From NCBI RefSeq assembly GCF_005222485.1, contig NZ_CP029078.1, positions 434,001 to 498,000 on the forward strand: a DNA stretch of 64,000 nt, given 5' to 3'. Shown here piece by piece: positions 8,474 to 16,367 of the stretch (within the stretch, counting starts at the first letter, position 1; each line of letters starts with the position of its first letter). A program made the position numbers and the translations under genes. The notes under the pieces were generated by a model, which did not search any database, was not told where the DNA came from, and saw only the letters and a list, made by a program, of their open reading frames with translations. Source of the stretch: Streptomyces griseoviridis (GTDB lineage Bacteria > Actinomycetota > Actinomycetes > Streptomycetales > Streptomycetaceae).

Positions 8474-9304
8474 ATGACCGCCACCGTCTCGAACTTCTAC
8501 TACGGCGCCGTGACGCCTGTCGCGGCCTACCTGATGGCCTGCCTGGGCGCCGCGCTGGGACTCAGATGCACGGTCAGGTCGCTCCGCAACTCCCGGCGAA
8601 GAAGCGGCTGGCTGGCGCTCGGCGCCGTCTCGATCGGCTGCGGCATCTGGACCATGCACTTCATCGCCATGATCGGCTTCAGCGTCCAGGGCGCGCTGGT
8701 CAGCTACGACCCGCTGATCACCGTGGCCAGCCTGGTCGTCGCCATCGCCGTCGTGGCCGTCGGCATCTTCCTCGTCGGCTACCGGGGCACCTCCCCGCTC
8801 AACCTCGGTGTGGCGGGCACCGTCACCGGGCTCGGCGTCGCCGCCATGCACTACCTCGGCATGACCGCGATGGACGCGCACGGCACCCTCAGCTACGACG
8901 CGGTGGGCGTGGGCCTGTCCATCCTGATCGCCGTGGTCGCGGCGACGGCGGCCCTCTGGGCGGCCGTCTCGGTACGCGGGCTGGGGGCGAGCCTCGTCGC
9001 CAGCCTCGTCATGGGCGTCGCCGTGACCGGCATGCACTACACCGGCATGACCGCCGTCTCCGTGCACCTCACCGGCAACGTCAGCGGCTCGCAGTCGTCC
9101 ACCAGCCTGATGGCGTTCCTGCTGGTGATGCTCGCGGGCCCGCTCGCGGTGCTGCTGGTGGCCGCCGTCATCGTGATGTTCGACCCCGACATGATGCTCG
9201 GCACCGAGGACCCCGACGGGGCCGGCGCCCGGCACGAGGACGCCACCGGCGGCCTCCCCGCCCAGCAGTCCGGCGCGGCTCCGAGGTCCTACACCTCCTG
9301 GTGA
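8474..9304 (+). CDS. MHYT-domain integral membrane sensor
   Basis: A 276-residue membrane protein with about seven spans. Three copies of the MHYT signature are visible: WTMHFIAMIGF, AMHYLGMTAMD and GMHYTGMTAV, each at the outer face of a span and proposed in this family to bind copper and sense O2, CO or NO. Unlike the CO-sensing and c-di-GMP proteins that carry GGDEF/EAL domains, this one ends in a short polar tail with no output domain, the usual actinobacterial form. The internal ATG at 8474 with AGAAGGG is preferred over the longer reading from 8336. It overlaps the convergent YihY gene by 16 bases. Confidence 0.8.
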   Translation: MTATVSNFYYGAVTPVAAYLMACLGAALGLRCTVRSLRNSRRRSGWLALGAVSIGCGIWTMHFIAMIGFSVQGALVSYDPLITVASLVVAIAVVAVGIFLVGYRGTSPLNLGVAGTVTGLGVAAMHYLGMTAMDAHGTLSYDAVGVGLSILIAVVAATAALWAAVSVRGLGASLVASLVMGVAVTGMHYTGMTAVSVHLTGNVSGSQSSTSLMAFLLVMLAGPLAVLLVAAVIVMFDPDMMLGTEDPDGAGARHEDATGGLPAQQSGAAPRSYTSW

Positions 9305-10230
9305 ACCGCCCCCGCTTCGCCCCTCCTCACGGCCGGCTCCTTGTCGAGTTCGGCCGTGAACTGCGCCCCGGCCAGCAGCGCGAGGTTGGACAGCCACAGC
9401 CAGATCAGGAAGACGACGACGCCCGCGAGCGATCCGTAGAGCCTGCTGTAGGTGCTCAGGGCCGAGGCGTAGACGGCGAAACCGGCGGAGACGGTCATCC
9501 ACAGGCCCGCGGCCAGGGCCCCGCCCGGCAGACTGTGGCTGCGCCGCCTCGCCGACGGCGGACCGGTGTGGAAGAGGATCACCACGAGCAGCGCCACCAG
9601 GCACATCAGCAACGGCCAGCGCAGCAGGTTCCACCCCCAGGCGGCGATCGCGTCGAGCCCGACGAACCGGCCCACGGCCTCCGCGACGGGCCCGGTCAGC
9701 AGCAGCACCAGCGCGCTGACGAACAGCAGCCCCAGCAGGACGACCGCGGTGAGCACGATCCGGTGCGCCTTGCGCCACGGTGAGCGCTGGTCGGCCACGT
9801 CGTGCATCCGGTGCAGGGCCCTGCGGAACACCGCGAGATAGCTGGAGGCGGACCACAGGGCGCTCGCGGTGCCGACGCACAGCAGCGTCCAGGCCGCGCC
9901 GCTGTCCCGCAAGGTGCGGGCCAGCACGTCGTGCAGCTCGGACCCGGACTGGCCGGGCGAGTAGGCGCTGACGTGGGTGATGAAGTTCTCCGCCGTGTCC
10001 GGGCTGATCAGGCTGAACGAGATGACCGTGACCAGCAGCGCGGGCAGCACCGCGAGGATCGCGTAGTAGGTGAGGGCGGCGGCGTAGTCGGAGACGTCGT
10101 CGCGCCACATCGACACCGGGGTGCGGCGCAGGGCCTGGCCCCACATGGTGGGCGTCCACCAGGGCGACCGGCTCCGCGCGAAGGCGCGGATGCCGGTGCG
10201 GACGGGGGCCGAGGGCTGTTCAGCGGACAT
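9289..10230 (-). CDS. YihY/virulence factor BrkB family membrane protein
   Basis: A 313-residue inner-membrane protein with about six spans, including the family motifs AAALTYYAILAVLPALL near residue 50 and GSLAGVVVFLIWLWLSNLALLAGAQFTAEL near the C-terminus. The function of the family is not settled. The ATG at 10230 with GAAGGA four bases upstream is chosen over a longer frame. Upstream on the same strand is the Asp23 cluster, and the amaP gene overlaps it by 11 bases, so it may be the last gene of that unit. Confidence 0.82.
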   Translation of the reverse strand: MSAEQPSAPVRTGIRAFARSRSPWWTPTMWGQALRRTPVSMWRDDVSDYAAALTYYAILAVLPALLVTVISFSLISPDTAENFITHVSAYSPGQSGSELHDVLARTLRDSGAAWTLLCVGTASALWSASSYLAVFRRALHRMHDVADQRSPWRKAHRIVLTAVVLLGLLFVSALVLLLTGPVAEAVGRFVGLDAIAAWGWNLLRWPLLMCLVALLVVILFHTGPPSARRRSHSLPGGALAAGLWMTVSAGFAVYASALSTYSRLYGSLAGVVVFLIWLWLSNLALLAGAQFTAELDKEPAVRRGEAGAVHQEV

Positions 10231-10801
10231 GTGTCCTTCGGTGCGGGACGGAGGAGAAGCGGACGTGGGTACGGACGTCATAGGGGGTGACGGCCTGTTC
10301 GGTCTGGGCGCCGAGCGCGGCGAGGGCGGGCAGGACGGCGGCGGGCGTGACATCGGGACGGAGCCAGACCCGCATCCGGATCCGCAGCTTCCGCCGTCCC
10401 CCGAGGACCCGGGTGCGGCAGCGGGCGACACCGTCCACGGTGACGGCCCGCTGGGTGACGGCGTCCTCCAGGGCCCGGGTCCGCAGGGTGCTGCCCGGCG
10501 CGGCCAGCGGCAGCAGCGGGCGGAACCCGCCGTGCGACTGACGGACCGACCAGAGCGCGAACAGGACGGTGGCGGCGATCGCGCCCACCATCACGGTGGG
10601 CGTCCACCAGCTCTCCAGACGCAGATCGGCGAGGCGGTGGCGGTCCACGAAGACGGTGTGCGGGCCCGGCACGGGCCACCAGGACGGCAGGCGCCCGGCC
10701 AGCGGGGTGCGCGGTGCTGTCGCCCAGAGGCCGACGAGCAGACAGGCCACCCCGGTGAGGGCGAGCACGGCCCGGTTGAGAACGGAGCGCAACGGAAACA
10801 T
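10220..10801 (-). CDS. amaP: Alkaline-shock membrane anchor AmaP-like protein
   Basis: A 193-residue protein with two N-terminal membrane spans (about 10-30 and 68-88) and a soluble domain, the layout of AmaP, which anchors Asp23/Gls24 proteins to the cytoplasmic face of the membrane. The C-terminal domain carries the beta-strand pattern of this group (RRKLRIRMRVWLRPDV). ATG at 10801 overlaps the upstream stop (TGATG). Member of the Asp23 operon 10220-13042. Confidence 0.75.
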   Translation of the reverse strand: MFPLRSVLNRAVLALTGVACLLVGLWATAPRTPLAGRLPSWWPVPGPHTVFVDRHRLADLRLESWWTPTVMVGAIAATVLFALWSVRQSHGGFRPLLPLAAPGSTLRTRALEDAVTQRAVTVDGVARCRTRVLGGRRKLRIRMRVWLRPDVTPAAVLPALAALGAQTEQAVTPYDVRTHVRFSSVPHRRTHVR

Positions 10802-12300
10802 CAGCGGGACGCTCCTTCCGGGTCCGAGCCGTTCGGGTCGGAGGTGATGTGCGGGCGGTCGTGAGTAGCTTGCGGGCGGTCGGGGGCGAGGTGCGGGTCA
10901 TCGGGGGTGAGGTGCGGGCGGTCGGTGTCCGTCTGCGGGTGATCGGAGGCGGGGGCGGGGGGACTGTGGGGACTGGCCAGACGGTCAGGGATGGTGGAGC
11001 TGGGGTCGGAGTCAGGGGTGGGGACGAGGGCGGAGCCGGGGCGCCGGTGGCCGGGGACGGTGGGCGGGTGCCCGGGGGCGGTGGGCCGGGGGTCGGTGGG
11101 CTGGGGGTCGGTGGGTGTCTCCCGCGCCGTCGCGGGACCGCTTCCCCGGTTTCCGGAATCGCTTCCCCGGTTTGCGGGATAGATGCCCTGGTCGGCGCCC
11201 TTCTTGTCGAGGTCGATCGTCGGTGTCCTGTCCGGGTCGACCGTGGGTGTCCTGTCCAGGTCCGCCGTGAGGGTCCTGTCCGGGTCGATCTTCGCCCCTT
11301 CGAGATCCGGGGGCCTACTGTCGGCGTCCGGGGACCTCTTGTCGAGGTCGGCCGAGGGTAGCGGTCCGGCCGGTGCCGTTGCGTCGTCCCAGACCGGCTC
11401 GGGACGGACCGTGACCCGCAGACGCGGGGTACGGCGCAGGTCGCATCCTTCCAGCACTCGGCGGGCCGCGTCCCGCACCGCGCTCCGCGCCCGGTCGCGG
11501 TCACCGAAGGCCAGACCTGCCCGGACGGTGACCCGGCGCCGTCCGGCCCTGACCCGCACCGGGCCGATCCCGTCGGTGTCGCGCACCGCGTCCTCGACGA
11601 GCGAGGCGAGCGCGGACCGGTCAACGGCCGTGACCAGGCGCGGAGATCCGGAGGTGACGGTGAGCAGACCACGCCGGCCGGGCGTGACGGCCAGCACGAT
11701 GAGCACCACCCCGAGCAGCGCGACCGCCACGGCGCCGACCGTACTCGCGGTGGCCGAGGGACCGTGCCGGGACAGCCAGTCCAGAGTGGCGGTGCGCCAG
11801 GCGGCGGGCGGACGGTGCCCGGTGTGCACGAGGACCAGATCGAAGGCCAGGGCTCCGCAGGCGATCGCGGCCGACAGGGTGAGCAGCGCCATCGGTAGCC
11901 GCCGTTGGGACCACCACCGCAGCGGTGTGCGTCCGGTGGACCCGGCCGGGGTGTTCTCGGCCGGGGTGTCCTCGGCCAACGGGGTGTCCGCGGACGGGCT
12001 CTCCGCGCGGGCGGGGGTGAGGGAGGTGACGCCGATGTGCGGCGCCCGGAGGTCGAGGCCGGTCAACTGCGCGGTGCGGCGGGCGACATGGTCCTGGACC
12101 CGGCGGGCCGTGTCGGCCAGCGGCGCCGGGTAGGGAAGCGGCACCTCGACAGCGACCTCGGCCCGGCGCCCGCGCACGGTCGCCGAACCCTTCGTCGCGC
12201 CGGCGGTGCCGGGCAGGGCCTCCGTCGCGGCGCGCTCGGCGATTCTGCGGACGGCCTTGTCGGAGACGGTGGTGGTGCCCCGCTGGGCCGCCGTGGTCAT
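10801..12300 (-). CDS. DUF6286/Asp23-associated membrane protein with long repetitive disordered tail
   Basis: 499 residues in three parts: an Asp23-like N-terminal region (1-105), two membrane spans (about 135-155 and 185-210) followed by a DUF6286-type domain to about 300, and a tail of nearly 200 residues made almost entirely of Asp, Pro, Thr, Arg and His. The tail contains short repeats such as DRTPTVDPDRTPTIDLD and DRPHLTPDDPHLAPDRP. The first two parts are usual in Streptomyces Asp23 clusters; the tail is not and may have grown by slippage in the GC-rich repeat DNA at about 10850-11330. Confidence 0.7.
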   Translation of the reverse strand: MTTAAQRGTTTVSDKAVRRIAERAATEALPGTAGATKGSATVRGRRAEVAVEVPLPYPAPLADTARRVQDHVARRTAQLTGLDLRAPHIGVTSLTPARAESPSADTPLAEDTPAENTPAGSTGRTPLRWWSQRRLPMALLTLSAAIACGALAFDLVLVHTGHRPPAAWRTATLDWLSRHGPSATASTVGAVAVALLGVVLIVLAVTPGRRGLLTVTSGSPRLVTAVDRSALASLVEDAVRDTDGIGPVRVRAGRRRVTVRAGLAFGDRDRARSAVRDAARRVLEGCDLRRTPRLRVTVRPEPVWDDATAPAGPLPSADLDKRSPDADSRPPDLEGAKIDPDRTLTADLDRTPTVDPDRTPTIDLDKKGADQGIYPANRGSDSGNRGSGPATARETPTDPQPTDPRPTAPGHPPTVPGHRRPGSALVPTPDSDPSSTIPDRLASPHSPPAPASDHPQTDTDRPHLTPDDPHLAPDRPQATHDRPHITSDPNGSDPEGASR

Positions 12301-12482
12301 CGACGGCTCCGCTCGTAGGCGTCCCGCAGGTCCTGGACCCGGCCGCCGCCGTCAAGCCAGTGCCCGGCCGCCCAGCCGAGCCCGCCCAGCGCGGCCACGA
12401 GCAGGAAGGCACCGAACCCTCCGAAGAAACCGGCGAAGGCCAGGGCCATCCCCGCGACCATCCCGACGAACGACCTGCTCAC
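12297..12482 (-). CDS. Small two-span membrane protein of the Asp23 cluster
   Basis: A 61-residue protein that is almost all hydrophobic, with Gly-rich spans at about 7-24 and 26-43 and a charged C-terminus (DLRDAYERSRR). Small DUF2273-like membrane proteins are regular members of Asp23/AmaP clusters. It overlaps the next gene by 4 bases. Probably helps anchor the Asp23 complex; no direct evidence of function. Confidence 0.75.
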   Translation of the reverse strand: MSRSFVGMVAGMALAFAGFFGGFGAFLLVAALGGLGWAAGHWLDGGGRVQDLRDAYERSRR

Positions 12483-12535
12483 TGCGTGCTCCTCTGTGAC
12501 GGCTGACGGCCTCGACAGCGTGGACGGCGGACGCT

Positions 12536-13042
12536 CTACTCCACGCGCGAGTCGGCCGACGACGGCTCGTCGTCCTCCTCGGGCAGGTGCACGTCGTTCA
12601 CCGTGACGTTGACCTCGACGACCTCCAGGCCGGTGACCCGCTCCACCGCCGAGATCACGTTCTCCCGCACGTCACGGGCGACGTCGGTGATCGGCACGCC
12701 GTACTCGACGACCAGGTCCAGGTCGATGGCGGTCTGACGCTCGCCGACCTCGACCTTCACGCCGCGTCCGACGTTGGGACGGCCGCCGGGGACGCGGTCG
12801 CGGACGGCGCCGATGGTGCGCGAGAGGCCGCCGCCCATGTCGTACACGCCGGGGATCTCGCGGGCCGCGATGCCCGCCACCTTCACCACGACGACATCGG
12901 CGATGGATGTCCTGCCCCGGTTGGCGGCCGGCTGGTCCGAGCCCGCGACTCCGCTGGACACCGCGGTGGTGGTCTGCGTTCCCCTGGCACCCGACTGCGG
13001 GAGGGAGGAGGTCTTGGCCGCGGGCACCGTCTGCGTGGTCAT
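12536..13042 (-). CDS. Asp23/Gls24 family envelope stress response protein
   Basis: A 168-residue protein: a low-complexity N-terminus (1-40) then a complete Asp23 domain with the family phrases GIAAREIPGVYDMGGG, GVKVEVGERQTAIDLDLVVEYGVPI and VNVTVNDVHLPEE. Asp23 proteins form a cytoplasmic network under the membrane that supports envelope homeostasis. First gene of the minus-strand cluster; the unit 13602-15216 on the other strand encodes a sigma factor and two further Asp23-type proteins. Confidence 0.88.
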   Translation of the reverse strand: MTTQTVPAAKTSSLPQSGARGTQTTTAVSSGVAGSDQPAANRGRTSIADVVVVKVAGIAAREIPGVYDMGGGLSRTIGAVRDRVPGGRPNVGRGVKVEVGERQTAIDLDLVVEYGVPITDVARDVRENVISAVERVTGLEVVEVNVTVNDVHLPEEDDEPSSADSRVE

Positions 13043-13601
<559 letters not shown>

Positions 13602-14195
13602 GTGGCGGGGGCCCGCAGAGAGACCGCACCACCGGACACGAGCGGCGAGGTCGGCGAGACCGACGACGCGCTGCTCGCGGTCCGGGCAGCGGAAGGGGAC
13701 GAGGACGCGTTCGCCGTCCTGGTGCAACGGCACGCCCCAGCGTTGATCCGGCTCGCCACCCGGCTGCTCGACACCCGGACCGAAGCGGAGGACGCCGTGC
13801 AGGACGCGTTCATCAGTGCCTGGCGGCGGCTGCCTGAGTTCCACGGCCGCTCCGCGTTCGGCACCTGGATGTACCGGATCGTGACCAACCGCTGTCTGAA
13901 CATCCTGCGGGCGCGCAGACCCGTCTCCCCGCTGGAGGCCGCAAGGGATGTCGCGGCCCCCGACCACTCGGCCTCACCGTCCCGGATCACCGAGGCGCGC
14001 GGCGCGGTGCGGGAGCTGCGCGCCGCGCTCGACGACCTCTCCCCCGAGCAGCGCGCCTGCTGGGTGCTCAGAGAATGGGACGGACAGTCCTACGAATTCA
14101 TCGCGGACGCGGTCGGCATCAGCCAGGAGGCTGTGCGCGCCCGTGTCTTCCGTGCACGACGCAGCCTGACTCAAGCACTGGGGGCCTGGCGATGA
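13602..14195 (+). CDS. ECF-type RNA polymerase sigma factor
   Basis: A 197-residue sigma-70 family protein with region 2 (VQDAFISAWRRLPEFHGRSAFGTWMYRIVTNRCLNILR, about residues 65-105) and region 4 (LSPEQRACWVLREWDGQSYEFIADAVGISQEAVRARVFRARR, about 145-190). The GTG at 13602 with GAGAGGA upstream is the start; the frame is open for 800 bases further upstream only because of repeat DNA. It is coupled by ATGA to a protein with a ZAS-type cysteine motif, its probable anti-sigma factor. Context suggests a role in envelope stress. Confidence 0.88.
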   Translation: MAGARRETAPPDTSGEVGETDDALLAVRAAEGDEDAFAVLVQRHAPALIRLATRLLDTRTEAEDAVQDAFISAWRRLPEFHGRSAFGTWMYRIVTNRCLNILRARRPVSPLEAARDVAAPDHSASPSRITEARGAVRELRAALDDLSPEQRACWVLREWDGQSYEFIADAVGISQEAVRARVFRARRSLTQALGAWR

Positions 14196-14872
14196 CCGCT
14201 CACACCGATCCGCCCGACCACGCGGCCGGCGGCGACGACGAACAGCTCCCGTGCGGGCGGCTGCTCTCCCAGGTCTGGGAGTCCTGGGAGACCGGGGCCG
14301 ACGACCCGCATCTGCGGAGCTGTCCGCACTGCCGGCAGGCCGTGGCCGAGTTGGAGGAGCTGGAGTCCGTGGTGCGGGCGCTCCCCGAGGAACCGGTGGA
14401 GCGGTACAAGGACGAGCTGACGTCGCTGACCCAGCGGGTCATGGACGTCGTCCGGCTCGAACTGCGACCCGGCCGCCCGCTGCCGCTGGGCGAGCCGGCC
14501 GAGGATCTGTGGATCATGGAGTCGGTGGCCGCGAGGTCGCTGCGCGCGGCGGCGGAGAGCGTGCCTGGCGTGCGGGCCGGTTCGTGCCGTCTGCTCCCCC
14601 GTCCGGACGGTGCCCCGGCCCTCGCGCCCGGCGTCTTCGAGGTCACCTCGCCGGACGCCGTCGGGCCGGTCGCCGTCCGGCTCGACATCCACGCACCCGC
14701 CGACGCCTCCCTCCCCGATCTCGCGGAGCGAGTGCGGCTGCGGGTCCTGGAGACCGCCGACCGACAGCTGGGCATGGACATAGTGGCCGTGGACATCCGG
14801 ATCACCGACCTCCTCGAACCGGCGGCCGACAACGCAGACAACGCCGACAACCGGGAAGGGCGTGACCGATGA
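14192..14872 (+). CDS. Putative zinc anti-sigma/Asp23 fusion protein
   Basis: A 226-residue protein. Residues 21-50 have a ZAS-like pattern (Cys21, then His40-x3-Cys44-x2-Cys47), as in zinc-binding anti-sigma factors. The rest is Asp23-like: VARSLRAAAESVPGVRAGSC and the strand pattern GPVAVRLDIHAPADASLPDLAERVRLRVLETA. There is no membrane span, so it would be a soluble anti-sigma factor. The start overlaps the sigma stop (ATGA). The fusion suggests that the Asp23 network itself controls sigma release; this is inference. Confidence 0.65.
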   Translation: MTAHTDPPDHAAGGDDEQLPCGRLLSQVWESWETGADDPHLRSCPHCRQAVAELEELESVVRALPEEPVERYKDELTSLTQRVMDVVRLELRPGRPLPLGEPAEDLWIMESVAARSLRAAAESVPGVRAGSCRLLPRPDGAPALAPGVFEVTSPDAVGPVAVRLDIHAPADASLPDLAERVRLRVLETADRQLGMDIVAVDIRITDLLEPAADNADNADNREGRDR

Positions 14873-15216
14873 CCCGGTACACCGCGCACGCGACGCTCAC
14901 CGAGGAGATCGCCCGAGCCGTGGTGGAGGTGCCTGGGGTGGCCTTCCTCAAGCCGGGCCTGAGCGGGCTGGTGCGCTCCACCCTGGCCAGGGGCGAGCGG
15001 GGCACGGGGGCGGCCACTCCGGGCGGGGTCCGGCTGACCCGGTCAGGGGACGGTGAGCCGTGGCGCGTCGAGATCCATCTCGTGGCGCTGCGGCACTCCC
15101 GGACCGTGGACGTGGCGCGGGCCACCCGGAGCGCGGTCGAGGAGCGCATGGCCGCGCTGTTCCCGGCGGAGGCGGCGGGGGCGCGGGTCAGCGTGACCGT
15201 CACCGGCCTGGTCTGA
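14869..15216 (+). CDS. Short Asp23-like protein
   Basis: A 115-residue protein overlapping the previous gene by 4 bases (ATGA). The pattern ITEEIARAVVEVPGVAFLKPGLSGLV and the strand region WRVEIHLVALRHSRTVDVARATRSAVEERM match a minimal Asp23 domain with a degenerate sequence. Likely a partner of the other Asp23 proteins in the two divergent units. Confidence 0.6.
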   Translation: MTRYTAHATLTEEIARAVVEVPGVAFLKPGLSGLVRSTLARGERGTGAATPGGVRLTRSGDGEPWRVEIHLVALRHSRTVDVARATRSAVEERMAALFPAEAAGARVSVTVTGLV

Positions 15217-15240
15217 CCCGGCTCCCCCTCCCCCCTCGGC

Positions 15241-16173
15241 TCACACGTGCGGCGGTGGCGCGCTGGCCATGAGGTGCAGGACGACGGTCCAGACGCCCAC
15301 CGCGGCGGCCGTCACCCGCAGTCGCCGACGCCGTGCCGCCGAGACCGGGTCCGGCCCCGGAGTCACCGACCGGCCGACGGGCGCCGGCGCCCGGCCGCGC
15401 AGCACGGCGGCCGGGCGATGGACCGTCGGGGCGGGCTTGACGGTCTCGACGGGCTCGACGGGCTCGACGGGCTCGACGGTAACCGCGGGCGACGCGGTCA
15501 CCGCGAGCGGCGCACAGGGCGCCCTCCGCACCTGGCGCACTCCCCCGGCGGACCGCACCTCGGGCAGCGGCGCCGCCCCGAGACCCTGGGCACCCGCGCG
15601 CGGCCGACTGTCCTGGCGCGCGAGCACCCCGGTCTCCCGCCCGATCCCGACCCTCGCCCCGATCCCGACCCTCGCCCCAGTCCCGCCCACCCCGATATCG
15701 CACGCCTTCCGGATGCCACTCACCTTCGCGACACCGCTCGCACCGGCACCACCCGAGGTCCCGCTCGCCGCGCGGTTCCGCTCACGGTCGTCGGCACCAC
15801 CACCACCGCCACCAGCACCAGCACCAGCACCAGCACCAGCACCAGCAGCTAGCAAGCCCTGGGCCAGGCCGCTGAGGAAAGCCGCGTAGCCCGCTCTGCG
15901 CACTCCGGTCGGGGTGGTGCGGCCGGTCTCCCAGGAGCGCACGGTCGTCGCGGTCACCCCGAACGCCTCGGCGACCTGCTGTTCGGTGAGATGCCAGGCG
16001 CGGCGCAGCCGGGCCCGCTCGGCCGGACCGGGCAGAGGAGCGCGGGCGTCCCGGCGCCGCGGGTGGGACGGCATGGGCTGCTGAGCAGGAGCGCGCGTGG
16101 GCTGCTGAGGAGTGCGCGTGGGCGGTCGCGCGGGGGACGGCATGGGGGCCTGGGACAGCGTGTGGATCGTCAT
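15241..16173 (-). CDS. Helix-turn-helix protein with low-complexity linker and C-terminal membrane span
   Basis: About 310 residues. A Pro/Arg-rich N-terminus, an XRE-type HTH at about 50-95 (LTEQQVAEAFGVTATTVRSWETGRTTPTGVRRAGY), a long Ala/Gly/Val/Pro linker, and a single C-terminal span (LRVTAAAVGVWTVVLHLMA). This is a membrane-tethered DNA-binding layout with the HTH in the cytosol. Two in-frame microsatellites encode AGAGAG and EPVEPVE stretches in the linker. A GTG at 16197 is an alternative start; neither has a clear ribosome binding site. Target unknown. It is divergent from the sigK-type lipid operon. Confidence 0.6.
   Translation of the reverse strand: MTIHTLSQAPMPSPARPPTRTPQQPTRAPAQQPMPSHPRRRDARAPLPGPAERARLRRAWHLTEQQVAEAFGVTATTVRSWETGRTTPTGVRRAGYAAFLSGLAQGLLAAGAGAGAGAGAGGGGGGADDRERNRAASGTSGGAGASGVAKVSGIRKACDIGVGGTGARVGIGARVGIGRETGVLARQDSRPRAGAQGLGAAPLPEVRSAGGVRQVRRAPCAPLAVTASPAVTVEPVEPVEPVETVKPAPTVHRPAAVLRGRAPAPVGRSVTPGPDPVSAARRRRLRVTAAAVGVWTVVLHLMASAPPPHV
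15445..15479. repeat. (CTCGACGGG)n nonamer repeat inside the HTH gene
   Basis: Nearly four perfect nonamers, in frame, encoding the VEPVEPVEP stretch of the linker. Confidence 0.8.
15811..15848. repeat. (ACCAGC)n hexamer repeat inside the HTH gene
   Basis: About six hexamers, in frame, encoding the AGAGAGAGAG stretch after the HTH domain. Copy-number change would lengthen or shorten the tether without breaking the frame. Confidence 0.8.
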
Positions 16174-16301
16174 GACCGTATGACAACCGGAAAGCACGTT
16201 CTGTGATCAGCCCTAGCCGAATGCACCCGTATGCCGTAAACAGCGCAAACCAATCCCTAACGATTCAACGGGCCGCTGGTTTCAGGAAGATCGGCCTTGG
16301 G

Positions 16302-16333
16302 CCAATCCGGCGAGGCGGCAGCTTCGGATTACG
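16302..16333 (+). promoter_or_regulatory. SigK-type ECF promoter of the lipid operon
   Basis: CCAATCCG (16302-16309), 15 bases, CGGATTACG (16325-16333). The identical two words with identical spacing lie upstream of sigK at 23231-23200 on the other strand. Distance to the ATG at 16368 is 34 bases. A second CCAATCC at 16250 has no matching -10. Confidence 0.8.
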
Positions 16334-16367
16334 GGCGAGTCAGGGGTCCGCGACAGGAGGAGAAGCG

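Noticed and set aside
16250..16256. Second CCAATCC as another SigK promoter
   Set aside because: No CGGATTA-like -10 at 15-16 bases downstream.
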